Positions 52,647 through 61,891 of a DNA stretch of 64,000 nt are shown here, one piece after another (the first letter of the stretch is position 1; every line of letters begins with the position of its first letter). The translations under genes were made by a program, and so were the position numbers. Source of the stretch: Peribacillus frigoritolerans (GTDB lineage: Bacteria > Bacillota > Bacilli > Bacillales > DSM-1321); NCBI RefSeq assembly GCF_001636405.1, contig NZ_KV440950.1:2255712-2319711 (forward strand). The letters are read 5' to 3'. The notes under the pieces are model-generated. The model was not told the origin of the DNA, made no database searches, and saw only the letters and a list, made by a program, of their open reading frames with translations.

Positions 52647-53924
52647 ATGGAATCGGCAAAAGGCAATAGCCATGTAAATGAAGAAGAAAAACACGACGTA
52701 CTGAGGTCAACCCAAACTGTAATACATAAAGCTTTGGATAAGCTGGGTTACCCGGAAGAAGTTTTTGAGCTGTTGAAGGAACCTTTGCGTTTATTGACGG
52801 TGAAGATACCGGTACGCATGGATGATGGATCGGTTAAAATTTTCACGGGTTACCGTGCGCAGCATAACGATGCTGTTGGGCCTACAAAAGGCGGTATCCG
52901 TTTTCACCCTAATGTAACGGAACGTGAAGTGAAGGCATTATCCATTTGGATGAGTTTGAAATGCGGCATCGTAGATTTGCCATACGGCGGGGGTAAAGGC
53001 GGTATCGTTTGTGATCCTCGTAATATGTCATTCCGTGAGCTTGAAAGACTGAGCCGGGGCTACGTTCGCGCAATTAGCCAAATCGTGGGGCCGACTAAGG
53101 ATATCCCGGCACCTGATGTATTTACAAATTCCCAAATCATGGCTTGGATGATGGATGAATACAGCCGTATGGATGAATTCAACTCGCCAGGATTCATTAC
53201 GGGTAAGCCGCTAGTGCTTGGTGGTTCTCATGGCCGTGAATCAGCCACTGCTAAGGGTGTAACGATCTGTATCAATGAAGCTGCCAAAAAACGCGGCATC
53301 GATATTAAAGGGGCACGGGTCGTCATTCAAGGTTTTGGTAACGCAGGTAGTTTCTTAGCTAAGTTCATGCATGACGCAGGTGCTAAAGTCATTGGTATTT
53401 CAGATGCATATGGTGCACTCCATGATCCGGAGGGATTGGATATCGATTATCTTCTCGATCGGAGAGATAGTTTCGGAACCGTAACGAAATTGTTTAAAAG
53501 CACAATTTCAAATAAAGAACTGCTTGAATTGGAATGTGATATTTTAGTTCCGGCTGCAATCGAAAACCAAATCACTGAAGAAAATGCTGCGGATATCAAA
53601 GCATCGATCGTTGTCGAGGCAGCTAACGGACCTACAACAATTGAAGCGACACAAATCCTGACGGATCGCGGAATCCTTCTTGTTCCTGATGTGCTTGCTT
53701 CTGCTGGCGGTGTAACTGTTTCTTACTTCGAATGGGTACAAAATAATCAAGGGTATTACTGGTCTGAAGAAGAAGTGGACGAAAAGCTGGAAAAAATCCT
53801 TGTGAAATCTTTTAATAACATTTATGAACTTGCTCAATCAAGACGCGTTGATATGCGCCTAGCGGCTTATATGATCGGCGTTAGAAAAATGGCTGAAGCT
53901 TCTCGCTTCCGTGGTTGGATCTAA
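52647..53924 (+). CDS. gudB: NAD-specific glutamate dehydrogenase GudB
   Basis: A 425-residue hexameric glutamate dehydrogenase that deaminates glutamate to 2-oxoglutarate. Catalytic Lys lies in LPYGGGKGGI, substrate residues in PTKGGIRFHP and GPTKDIPAPDV, and the NAD fold in VVIQGFGNAGSFLA. The 9-base duplication that inactivates gudB in B. subtilis 168 is absent: VKA occurs once before LSIWMSLKCG, so the enzyme should be active. AGGAGGTACTTTTA precedes the ATG. Monocistronic, with promoter and terminator. Confidence 0.95.
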   Translation: MESAKGNSHVNEEEKHDVLRSTQTVIHKALDKLGYPEEVFELLKEPLRLLTVKIPVRMDDGSVKIFTGYRAQHNDAVGPTKGGIRFHPNVTEREVKALSIWMSLKCGIVDLPYGGGKGGIVCDPRNMSFRELERLSRGYVRAISQIVGPTKDIPAPDVFTNSQIMAWMMDEYSRMDEFNSPGFITGKPLVLGGSHGRESATAKGVTICINEAAKKRGIDIKGARVVIQGFGNAGSFLAKFMHDAGAKVIGISDAYGALHDPEGLDIDYLLDRRDSFGTVTKLFKSTISNKELLELECDILVPAAIENQITEENAADIKASIVVEAANGPTTIEATQILTDRGILLVPDVLASAGGVTVSYFEWVQNNQGYYWSEEEVDEKLEKILVKSFNNIYELAQSRRVDMRLAAYMIGVRKMAEASRFRGWI

Positions 53925-53992
53925 AAGGATTCAAATCGGTTTTAATATATAGTTAACATCATGTTCATTGCTTTATCATTGAAATGAATTGT

Positions 53993-54030
53993 AAAAACTC
54001 CTATCATGTATTGATAGGAGTTTTTATTTT
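53993..54030 (+). terminator. Terminator of gudB
   Basis: AAAAACTCCTATCA/TGATAGGAGTTTTT followed by ATTTTTA. Confidence 0.9.
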
Positions 54031-54077
54031 TAGACGAACGTATCACATAGTGGATGGAAAGGCAGTGGAGAATAAAG

Positions 54078-55046
54078 ATGAATGTTGAAGAAGTCATTAT
54101 CATAGGTGGGGGCCCGTGTGGATTGGCTGCTGCGATCGCTCTTAAAGAAGTGGGAATACAGTCCCTGATCATTGAAAAAGGAAATGTGGTTGATTCCATT
54201 TACCGTTATCCGACACATCAAACATTTTTCAGTTCGAGTGAAAAACTGGAAATTGGTGATGTCGCTTTTATAATCGAAAACCGTAAACCGGTCCGCAATC
54301 AGGCGCTAGCCTATTATAGGGAGGTAGTCAGAAGGAAAGAATTGCGGGTCAATACATTCGAAAAAGTGGAAAAAGTGGAAAAAAGAGAAGATGGCAAGTT
54401 TTTAGTAAAGACATCGAAAGGGGACTATACAGCTCTGCATGTGATCATATCGACCGGATACTATGACCATCCTAACTATATGTGCATACCGGGCGAACAG
54501 CTCCCTAAAGTATTTCATTACTTCAAGGAGGGCCATCCCTACTATAATTGTGATGTTGCAGTCATCGGTGGCAAAAACTCAAGTGTGGATGCAGCTTTGG
54601 AATTGGTCAAATCAGGAGCAAGGGTATCAGTCCTTTACAGAGGATCGGATTACTCTCCAAGTATCAAACCTTGGATTCTTCCGGAATTCGAATCATTAGT
54701 CCGCAATGGAACGATCAAGATGGAATTTAATGCGAATGTCGATAGGATAACGGAAGACAGCGTGATTTATCATGTAGGTGATGAGGAAAAAGTCATTAAA
54801 AATGATTTTGTATTTGCAATGACTGGTTACCATCCTGACCATTCCTTTTTAGCTGCAATGGGCATAACTATTGATAAGGAGACTGGAAGGCCTGCATATA
54901 ACGAGGAAACGATGGAAACGAATGTTAAAGGTCTTTATATTGCAGGAGTTCTGGCAGCCGGAAATAATGCGAACGAAATCTTCATCGAGAACGGCAGGTT
55001 TCATGGTGGATTGATTGCCTATCATTTGGCCGTTAAAGAAAAGTGA
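54078..55046 (+). CDS. ypdA: Bacillithiol disulfide reductase YpdA
   Basis: A 322-residue single-domain flavoprotein reductase. FAD motif IIIGGGPCGLAAA includes the conserved Cys14 thought to act in bacillithiol disulfide (BSSB) reduction; the NADPH motif is AVIGGKNSSVDAA (about 168-180), with IAGVLAAGNNANEIFIENGR near the end. It lacks the CxxC of thioredoxin reductases. GTGGAGAATAAAG precedes ATG 54078. It follows gudB, as in B. subtilis, and is 27 bases before the asparaginase gene, so the two may be cotranscribed. Confidence 0.9.
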   Translation: MNVEEVIIIGGGPCGLAAAIALKEVGIQSLIIEKGNVVDSIYRYPTHQTFFSSSEKLEIGDVAFIIENRKPVRNQALAYYREVVRRKELRVNTFEKVEKVEKREDGKFLVKTSKGDYTALHVIISTGYYDHPNYMCIPGEQLPKVFHYFKEGHPYYNCDVAVIGGKNSSVDAALELVKSGARVSVLYRGSDYSPSIKPWILPEFESLVRNGTIKMEFNANVDRITEDSVIYHVGDEEKVIKNDFVFAMTGYHPDHSFLAAMGITIDKETGRPAYNEETMETNVKGLYIAGVLAAGNNANEIFIENGRFHGGLIAYHLAVKEK

Positions 55047-55073
55047 ATGATATAAATGAGGAGCTGTGACCGT

Positions 55074-56039
55074 ATGGAAAAAATTTCATTAATAACGACT
55101 GGTGGGACTATTGCCAGTAAAGAAACTGCGAATGGGATGTTGGCATCTGGTGCATTGACAGGCCATGAGTTGGCCTCTCTTTGCGAATTGCCCAGCGATA
55201 TCGAAGTTAAAGTGGTTGATCTTTTCCAGATTTCAAGCATGTCCATGTCCTTTGAGAAAATGCAGCAGCTTAAATCAGCCATACAAAAGGAATTGGAGGA
55301 TCCTGAAGTTACGGGGATCGTCGTGACACACGGTACGGATACACTTGAAGAAACGGCATATTTCCTTGATGTCACGAGTAATGACCAACGTCCAATCGTA
55401 TTAACCGGCTCCCAACGTTCTCCTCAAGAAGTGGGCACCGATGTATATTCCAATCTAAGGAATTCGATATTATGCGCTGCAAGTGATCTTATTAGGGATG
55501 TTGGGGTAGTGGTCATTTTTAATGAGCGGATCTATTCAGCAAAGTATGTCAAAAAAGTTCATGCTTCCAATTTACAGGGATTCGAATCTTTTGGCTATGG
55601 ATATTTGGGGATAATTGATAATGATGTCGTGAGCATCTATCAAAAACCTTTACATAGGGAGTGTTTTGATATTCAGAATCTCATCCCAAGGGTCGATATC
55701 ATCAAGTGCCATACAGGAGCTGACGGCCTCTTTATTGATGCTGCGGTTGCAAACGGTGCGAAAGGCATCGTGCTCGAGGGTGTAGGAAGGGGACAAGTCA
55801 CCCCTGTAATGGTAACCTCCATACAAGCTGCAATCGATAAAGGAATAACGATCATCATGACTACAAGTGCAGAAGAAGGAAAAGTGTACCCAGCTTATGA
55901 TTATGAAGGCAGCGCATTTGATCTAAAACAACGCGGTGTGATTTTAGGCGCTGATTATGACAGCAAGAAGGCACGAATCAAGTTAGCTGTCATGCTGGCA
56001 AGCGAAAACCCTATAGATGAGACCTTCTTTAAGTACTGA
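55074..56039 (+). CDS. ansA: L-asparaginase (cytoplasmic type)
   Basis: A 321-residue asparaginase hydrolysing L-asparagine to aspartate and ammonia. The nucleophile Thr lies in LITTGGTIASKE and the second catalytic Thr-Asp pair in VVTHGTDTLEET; TGSQR follows. No signal peptide is present, so it is cytoplasmic. GAGGAGC lies 9 bases before ATG 55074. It follows ypdA closely, a common order in Bacillaceae, whereas in B. subtilis 168 ansA is elsewhere. Whether it also uses glutamine cannot be read here. Confidence 0.88.
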   Translation: MEKISLITTGGTIASKETANGMLASGALTGHELASLCELPSDIEVKVVDLFQISSMSMSFEKMQQLKSAIQKELEDPEVTGIVVTHGTDTLEETAYFLDVTSNDQRPIVLTGSQRSPQEVGTDVYSNLRNSILCAASDLIRDVGVVVIFNERIYSAKYVKKVHASNLQGFESFGYGYLGIIDNDVVSIYQKPLHRECFDIQNLIPRVDIIKCHTGADGLFIDAAVANGAKGIVLEGVGRGQVTPVMVTSIQAAIDKGITIIMTTSAEEGKVYPAYDYEGSAFDLKQRGVILGADYDSKKARIKLAVMLASENPIDETFFKY

Positions 56040-56136
56040 AGGATTAAATAAAGTATGGAAGAGTTGATTCTTGGATTCAGTTTTTCTTCATTCCATGGTA
56101 CGATTAAGGAAACGAAGATGAAAAGAGGGTCAGCTA

Positions 56137-56823
56137 ATGCTGGTCATGTTGTCAGCGGCTATTGCGCCAGGATTGGCGCTACTGAGCTATTTCTATTTGA
56201 AAGATCAATATGAGACAGAACCGATATCGGTTGTGGTCAAAACATTTATATTCGGTGTTTTTCTTGTATTGCCGATTATGTTCATACAGTATGTGCTCGA
56301 AACCGAACATATCTTGAATACGGATTTAGCAAATGCTTTTTTATGGGCTGCACTGCTTGAGGAATTCTTCAAGTGGTTCATACTCATTTACGTTATTTAT
56401 CAGCATGTGGCATTCGATGAGCCATATGATGGGATTGTTTACGGAGCTGCAGTCTCCCTTGGATTCGCCACAATGGAGAATATTTTGTACCTGCTGGCCA
56501 ACGGGGTGGAACACGCTTTTCTCAGGGCGGTTCTCCCAGTATCCAGTCACGCTTTGTTCGGTGTGATCATGGGATATTATTTGGGCAAGGCGAAATTTTC
56601 GGCTTCGAATAATAGGGTCTATTTATTATTGGCATTGATCATACCAATTTCGTTACATGGGGTTTACGATTATATTTTGGTTTCCCAAAAATTTTGGGTG
56701 TACTTTATTATGCCATTCATGATTTATCTATGGTGGTTAGGCATGAAAAAAGTAAAGAAAGCACGTTTGTTGTCTGACTTTCACGCAGAAAAACTATCAC
56801 AGAATCACTACCTTAGCAAATGA
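56137..56823 (+). CDS. prsW: Membrane protease PrsW
   Basis: A 228-residue polytopic membrane protease. It begins [25 protein letters not shown] with minor variation from B. subtilis PrsW; catalytic Glu75-Glu76 (LLEEFFKW), [10 protein letters not shown] and [15 protein letters not shown] and LHGVYDY follow. In B. subtilis it makes the first cut in anti-sigma-W factor RsiW in response to envelope stress. AGAGGGTCAGCTA precedes the ATG. A strong terminator separates it from sleB. Confidence 0.92.
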   Translation: MLVMLSAAIAPGLALLSYFYLKDQYETEPISVVVKTFIFGVFLVLPIMFIQYVLETEHILNTDLANAFLWAALLEEFFKWFILIYVIYQHVAFDEPYDGIVYGAAVSLGFATMENILYLLANGVEHAFLRAVLPVSSHALFGVIMGYYLGKAKFSASNNRVYLLLALIIPISLHGVYDYILVSQKFWVYFIMPFMIYLWWLGMKKVKKARLLSDFHAEKLSQNHYLSK

Positions 56824-56835
56824 CGAATACTATCA

Positions 56836-56878
56836 AAAAACGGAGTGCTGGCATATTTTGCCCGCTCCGTTTTTTTTA
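56836..56878 (+). terminator. Terminator of prsW
   Basis: AAAAAACGGAG...CTCCGTTTTTT with inner GGC/GCC arms, ending in T8. Confidence 0.9.
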
Positions 56879-56950
56879 TGTTTGGAATAAAAAAGCCAGT
56901 AAAGAAGAAAATAGAATTACATTAATTCAAGAAAAAGAGGAGTGTTTTTG

Positions 56951-57784
56951 ATGAAAGGAATTTCGTCAAAATGGAAATGGCTTTTGCTGTTTTCGTGTAT
57001 AACTATATGTTTCGGAATTTACCCGGAAACAAGAACAAATGCCTTTTCGAGCCAAATCATTCAAAAAGGTGCGGTTGGAGATGATGTAATTGAACTGCAG
57101 GCACGCCTGCAAAACATCGGTTACTATAAGGGAAAGATTGATGGAGCCTATGGATGGGGCACTTATTGGGCACTTCGAAACTTTCAACAAGATTTCGGGC
57201 TGCCAATCGATGGTTTAGCAGGGACTACAACAAAACAGAAGTTAGCGAATGCGTCCAATTTCAATAAAGCATGGATTCATGAGCAAATCAATAAAGGAAA
57301 CGAGTTCACCTATTTTGGGGGAGTCCCCATTGAAAAACAGGTAAAAGCGAAAGGGAATGGAACTGGAGGGACCGCAACCGGAAAGGCCCCTTCCAAACCA
57401 ACGACATCTGCCAATCTTCCAGGTGGTTATTCTCAAAACGATATACAGCTGATGGCCAATGCCGTTTATGGAGAGGCGCGAGGGGAGCCATATACAGGTC
57501 AGGTTGCCGTTGCAGCTGTAATCCTGAATAGGGTGGAAAGTGCTGCATTTCCTAATACCATTTCGGGAGTGATTTTTGAACCTGGGGCGTTTACGGCTGT
57601 TGCGGATGGACAGATTTGGCTTACACCGAACGAAAGGGCAAAGGAAGCCGTGGTGGATGCTATCAATGGGTGGGATCCAAGCGGTAATGCAGAATATTAC
57701 TTTAATCCCGATACGGCAACAAGTAAATGGATCTGGTCAAGGGAACAAATTAAAAGAATCGGAAAACATATCTTTTGTAAGTAA
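56951..57784 (+). CDS. sleB: Spore cortex-lytic enzyme SleB
   Basis: A 277-residue germination enzyme. Signal peptide about 1-31, a peptidoglycan-binding domain (about 37-101, VGDDVIELQARLQNIGYY, GAYGWGT), a Gly/Thr/Pro linker (130-158) and a C-terminal lytic transglycosylase domain with catalytic Glu175 in VYGEARGEPYTGQ. SleB degrades muramic-lactam-containing cortex. ATG 56951 is 8 bases after AGAGGAG; GTG 56942 is too close. It forms the conserved pair with ypeB, 14 bases downstream. A SigG promoter is expected but not clear. Confidence 0.93.
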   Translation: MKGISSKWKWLLLFSCITICFGIYPETRTNAFSSQIIQKGAVGDDVIELQARLQNIGYYKGKIDGAYGWGTYWALRNFQQDFGLPIDGLAGTTTKQKLANASNFNKAWIHEQINKGNEFTYFGGVPIEKQVKAKGNGTGGTATGKAPSKPTTSANLPGGYSQNDIQLMANAVYGEARGEPYTGQVAVAAVILNRVESAAFPNTISGVIFEPGAFTAVADGQIWLTPNERAKEAVVDAINGWDPSGNAEYYFNPDTATSKWIWSREQIKRIGKHIFCK

Positions 57785-57798
57785 AGAGGTGAAGGAAA

Positions 57799-59154
57799 AT
57801 GATCAGGAATATAGTGATTGCCCTGCTTGTTGTAGTTGTTGCGGGAACTGCATTCTGGGGTTATCAAGAACATAAGGAAAAAAATGCTGTATTAATCAAC
57901 GCGGAAAATACGTATCAGCGTGCCTTTCATGATTTAAGCTATCAAGTGGATTTATTGCACGATAAGGTCGGCAGTACTTTGGCCATGAATTCACGTTATT
58001 CATTAAGTCCGGCGTTAACAGATGTTTGGCGTATCACTTCCGAAGCCCAGAGTGATGTCGGGCAGTTGCCATTGACCTTGCTTCCTTTTAACAAGACAGA
58101 GGAATTTTTATCGAAAATTGCGGACTTCAGTTATAAAACGGCGGTACGGGACCTTGAAAAAGAACCATTGGATGATAAGGAATATGCGACACTGCAATCC
58201 TTGTACACACAGGCAGGAGACATCCAGGGCGAGTTAAGGAAAGTGCAGTATCTAGTCCTTAAAAACAATTTAAGATGGATGGATGTCGAGATGGCTCTTG
58301 CATCAGGGAAAGAAAATTCGGATAACACGATCATTGACGGATTAAAGACGGTAGAGAAAAAAGTATCTGGGTACGGGGAAACAAATGAGATGAACCCGAC
58401 TTTTACTTCTGCACAACAGAGGGATGAAAATTTTAAAAATTTGCAAGGTGAAACCATTACGAAAGAAGAAGCAATCGCGACAGCAAAAAACTATGCACAC
58501 TCAAAAAGCAAAAATTTGAAGGTGAATGTGGAAGAAAACGGAAAAGGTTCCGATTATGGATTTTATAGTGTGAGCATCCTCGATAAAGATTCAGATACTG
58601 AATTGAATATGGATTTGACAAAAAAAGGCGGTTACCCTATTTGGTATATCAATAATAGAGATGTGAACAAAACAAATATTGATTTGAATCAAGCCCATAC
58701 AAAAGCCGAAGCTTTTTTAAAGGAACATGATTTCAGTTCACTTGAATTATTTGAAAGTGCTCAATACGATAATATCGCATTATTGAATTTCGTAACATCA
58801 GAAAATGGAGTCAAGATTTACCCAGATTCAGTCAAGGTCAAAATCGCATTGGATGATGGATCCGTTATAGGTTTTTCAGCTGATGAGTATTTAAAATCAC
58901 ATAAAACCAGGGAAGTGGGTAATCCGAACATATCCGAGAAAGAAGCAAAGGACAAAATCAACAGCAACGTAAAAATAATGGAAGAAGGAAAGGCGTTAAT
59001 CACCAATGATATTGGTGAAGAAGTTCTTTGTTATGAATTTCTCGGTACGATTAAAGACGATACCTACCGAATTTTCATTAATGCAGATACCGGTCAAGAA
59101 GAAAAGGTGGAAAAACTAAAGAATTCCGAACCGGTATATGAGAATTTAATTTAA
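57799..59154 (+). CDS. ypeB: Germination protein YpeB
   Basis: A 451-residue protein with one N-terminal membrane anchor (4-21), an alpha-helical N-terminal domain (25-195) and three C-terminal PepSY-like repeats (starting about 215, 295 and 380, e.g. TKEEAIATAKNYA, SEKEAKDKI). YpeB is required for stable localisation of SleB in dormant spores, and each stabilises the other. AAAGAGGTGAAGG precedes the ATG. Second gene of sleB-ypeB. Confidence 0.92.
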   Translation: MIRNIVIALLVVVVAGTAFWGYQEHKEKNAVLINAENTYQRAFHDLSYQVDLLHDKVGSTLAMNSRYSLSPALTDVWRITSEAQSDVGQLPLTLLPFNKTEEFLSKIADFSYKTAVRDLEKEPLDDKEYATLQSLYTQAGDIQGELRKVQYLVLKNNLRWMDVEMALASGKENSDNTIIDGLKTVEKKVSGYGETNEMNPTFTSAQQRDENFKNLQGETITKEEAIATAKNYAHSKSKNLKVNVEENGKGSDYGFYSVSILDKDSDTELNMDLTKKGGYPIWYINNRDVNKTNIDLNQAHTKAEAFLKEHDFSSLELFESAQYDNIALLNFVTSENGVKIYPDSVKVKIALDDGSVIGFSADEYLKSHKTREVGNPNISEKEAKDKINSNVKIMEEGKALITNDIGEEVLCYEFLGTIKDDTYRIFINADTGQEEKVEKLKNSEPVYENLI

Positions 59155-59177
59155 AACAATCGCCAATCATAAGGTGT

Positions 59178-59208
59178 AGGGAAATGTGCTTAGTCACTTT
59201 CCCTTTTT
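59178..59208 (+). terminator. Terminator of sleB-ypeB
   Basis: AGGGAAA/TTTCCCT arms (59178-59204) followed by TTTTTC. Confidence 0.7.
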
Positions 59209-59303
59209 CTTATGACATAATAACTTCATGATTATTGGATTATATGGGGAATTTCGTAGGGATATTATGTGGTTTCCTCCTATCGAAAAGGACGTGGACG
59301 ACG

Positions 59304-59964
59304 ATGTTTAAAATTTGGTGATATATCAATGCTCGAACCGAAATACATACCACAGAAGGAAAAGTTCAATTGAATGGTTGTAGAAATGGGAACGGGTTGT
59401 TTCTATACGGACTTTCCCATCGATGTAGAGACTGGGAAAATTGCATTGCTTATGGATGGGACACAGTTCAATGTCACATTTTCCAATGAAAAGCAGGCTG
59501 TTTATGTATTCGAGTCTGAAGTGCCTGGAAAAGTGAAAGGTAGAATACCCATGATGCAACTATTGCTGCCCGAAGCAGAAACGTTTGTTAAAATCCAGTG
59601 GAGGCAAACTCGTACGCCTGGATGTAACCTTGGATACGGCGATTTATCCAGAACATTCCGAGTTTACCCCTTTTCGCACATTAACGGAGGATATCAGCGC
59701 TGGAGGAGCTTCCATAAGGCTTTTAATAGGCACTGCAATTCAATCGTTTTCGCAATTATACCTGTGGATGCCGCTTACGTTGAAATCAGGTGAGTTTCAT
59801 TATTTAAGGTTAAAAAGCAAAGTCATTCGCGTAACGGAAAAGAGCATGGAAATATGCTGCTGCACGTCCAATTTTTTGAACCTTCAAAAAATGATATTCA
59901 GACATTAATGAGGTTTATATTTGAAAAGCGGGTGGATTTAAAGAAAAAAGGTTTGCATGTTTAA
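59304..59964 (+). pseudogene. ypfA: ypfA (MotI/DgrA, PilZ c-di-GMP flagellar brake), broken
   Basis: Three frames together rebuild a YpfA homologue of about 220 residues with a YcgR-like N-domain (PIDVETGKIALLMDGTQFNVT, VKGRIPMM) and PilZ domain (VRLDVTLDTAIYP, EDISAGGASIRL, then HVQFFEPSKNDIQTLMRFI). Lesions: an extra T at about 59314-59316 stops the frame after five codons; TGA at 59371; an extra base near 59606; a missing base near 59846. The span of 661 bases is 220 codons plus one, consistent with two insertions and one deletion. The first Arg of the RRQxxR c-di-GMP motif reads Trp. In B. subtilis MotI binds c-di-GMP and disengages the flagellar motor. Confidence 0.82.
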
Positions 59965-60035
59965 CTTGATTGAATGAAAAACAGCGATTCCATCCATACT
60001 GCTAATATAAACGGATGGAGGGTGCGGCGGCTTAT

Positions 60036-60221
60036 ATGAAAACATTTGAAAGACTATTAATTAAAGTGATCATCATCCAATTGGCCTGCTTATTTTTTTT
60101 CCAATTCCTTTTGAGCAGGGAGGATCAAATCTTTGATTTGACCAAGCTCTCGAGGTATGAAGGTGTCACCAGCAATAATTATACGAAAATCATTGAAACA
60201 TTCAATGGGCCCCATAAGTAA
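60036..60221 (+). CDS. ypfB: YpfB family small membrane protein
   Basis: A 61-residue protein with one membrane helix (about 8-26, KVIIIQLACLFFFQFLL) and a polar tail (YEGVTSNNYTKIIETF). It matches the small YpfB/DUF5359 protein next to ypfA and cmk in Bacillus; unknown function. GGAGGGTG lies 13 bases before ATG 60036, which is wide; ATG 60015 is in frame but overlaps that site. A terminator begins at its stop codon. Confidence 0.7.
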   Translation: MKTFERLLIKVIIIQLACLFFFQFLLSREDQIFDLTKLSRYEGVTSNNYTKIIETFNGPHK

Positions 60222-60246
60222 AAGCGGTGATACCCGCTTTTTTTTG
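60220..60246 (+). terminator. Terminator of ypfB
   Basis: AAAGCGG/CCGCTTT stem overlapping the stop codon, followed by T5-8. Confidence 0.75.
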
Positions 60247-60416
60247 TAAGAAGATATTCAGTAAAAGGATAACTTTTGATGGCTGTTGGGATCAAAAAAA
60301 GAACAAAGGTGATTTTAAACGTACACATCCCTTTTATTAATGATTTTCCCGCTAGTTGTGATAAAATGAAAAGGTACTAAATAATCAGCATGATTGTAGG
60401 ATTCTTGGGAGGATTT

Positions 60417-61091
60417 ATGAAAAAAAAATTATCAGTCGCAATCGATGGACCAGCTGCTGCTGGAAAAAGCACGGTTGCTAAAATTGTTGCAGAAAAGTTC
60501 AATTACATATATGTGGATACAGGGGCAATGTATAGGGCCATTACCTATAAGGCCCTTAATCAAAAGATACTTCTTGGTGATGAACAAGCATTATCAGAAG
60601 TTCTCATCAATACGGAAATCGAATTAAGACCAAGTGAAAATGGGCAGTTGGTTTTCTTGGATAACGAGGACGTGACAGCCCAAATCAGGAACAATGAAGT
60701 GACTGGTTCCGTTTCGGAAGTGGCCAAGCACCGGAGCATCCGGGAGGAATTGGTTCGCAGGCAGCAAATCTTAGGTGAAAATGGCGGTGTCGTCATGGAT
60801 GGCAGGGACATCGGTACGCATGTGTTACCAAACGCCGAAGTAAAGGTATTTCTAATCGCTTCTGTGGATGAAAGGGCACAGCGGAGGCATCAGGAAAATA
60901 TATTGAAAGGTTTTCCATCAGATATCGAAAAATTAAGGGAAGAAATCGCAACAAGGGACAAGCTGGACTCCGAACGCGAGGTATCGCCATTGAAAAAGGC
61001 AGCGGATGCTATCGAAATCGATACGACCTCATTATCGATTCAGGAAGTTGCAGAAAGTATCATGTCTTTAATAGAAGAGAGGAAAAGATGA
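60417..61091 (+). CDS. cmk: Cytidylate kinase Cmk
   Basis: A 224-residue (d)CMP kinase with P-loop [14 protein letters not shown] (about 9-22), GAMYRA, the long CMP-binding insert, [13 protein letters not shown] and a lid [10 protein letters not shown]. It phosphorylates CMP and dCMP for nucleotide pools and lipid precursors. GGGAGGATTT directly precedes ATG 60417; the upstream ATG at 60390 lacks a site. It overlaps plsC by 4 bases, and ypfD follows, as in B. subtilis. Confidence 0.95.
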   Translation: MKKKLSVAIDGPAAAGKSTVAKIVAEKFNYIYVDTGAMYRAITYKALNQKILLGDEQALSEVLINTEIELRPSENGQLVFLDNEDVTAQIRNNEVTGSVSEVAKHRSIREELVRRQQILGENGGVVMDGRDIGTHVLPNAEVKVFLIASVDERAQRRHQENILKGFPSDIEKLREEIATRDKLDSEREVSPLKKAADAIEIDTTSLSIQEVAESIMSLIEERKR

Positions 61092-61675
61092 CATTGGATT
61101 TTTACACATTTGCCAAGAACATCGTAAAAGGCGTTTTAACGCCTTCGTTTAGGGTTAAAGCACTCGGAAAGGAACATATCCCTAAAGAGGGCGGGGTATT
61201 GATCTGTGCCAATCACATTGATAATTTGGATCCGCCAGTAGTTGGCATGACGTCTCCAAGGGATATTCATTTCATGGCGAAAGAAGAGTTGTTTCATGCA
61301 CCTGTTTTAAAGGGTATATTACCAAGAGTAAATGCATTTCCCGTGAAACGCGGCAATAGCGATCGGGAATCCCTTAGGAAAGGCTTAAAGCTTTTGAAGG
61401 AGGGCAAGGCGATTGGTCTGTTTCCCGAGGGAACCAGAAGCAAGACTGGTCAATTGGGAGAAGGTTTGGCGGGGGCCGGATTTTTTGCGTTGCGGTCTGA
61501 TGCCGTTATCATACCGTGTGCAATCATCGGCCCATATAAATTTTTACGTCCATTGAAGGTCGTTTACGGTCCTCCAATAAATTTTACCGAATATCGTGAA
61601 CAGAAAATATCAGCCGATGAAGCCACCAAGATCATCATGGAGCATATTGGGAAATTGATTTCCGAGCATAAATAG
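61088..61675 (+). CDS. plsC: 1-acylglycerol-3-phosphate acyltransferase PlsC
   Basis: A 195-residue LPLAT-family enzyme. The catalytic His-x4-Asp is NHIDNLD (about 40-46) and the phosphate-binding block is [11 protein letters not shown] (about 118-128), with VIIPCAIIG behind. It adds the second acyl chain to make phosphatidic acid. ATG overlaps the cmk stop by 4 bases, with AAGAGAGG just upstream, so the genes are translationally coupled. The name plsC is by family and position. Confidence 0.9.
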   Translation: MTLDFYTFAKNIVKGVLTPSFRVKALGKEHIPKEGGVLICANHIDNLDPPVVGMTSPRDIHFMAKEELFHAPVLKGILPRVNAFPVKRGNSDRESLRKGLKLLKEGKAIGLFPEGTRSKTGQLGEGLAGAGFFALRSDAVIIPCAIIGPYKFLRPLKVVYGPPINFTEYREQKISADEATKIIMEHIGKLISEHK

Positions 61676-61891
61676 TCCTTCATACTTGACAATTTTCTGA
61701 TTTTGTTAGAATTTATAAAATAAGGGTATTGTTCCTTATTGCCGATGAAAAGGAATTATAACTTTATTACTCTAAAAAAAACTGTTTTTATCTTTATTGG
61801 GAAAGTGTTTTTATTGAACCACTTTAAATAAAATATGTGGCCGATGAAGAGGAAATTTGCTGATCAGTCATGGGTTAAGGAGGAGTTAGTA

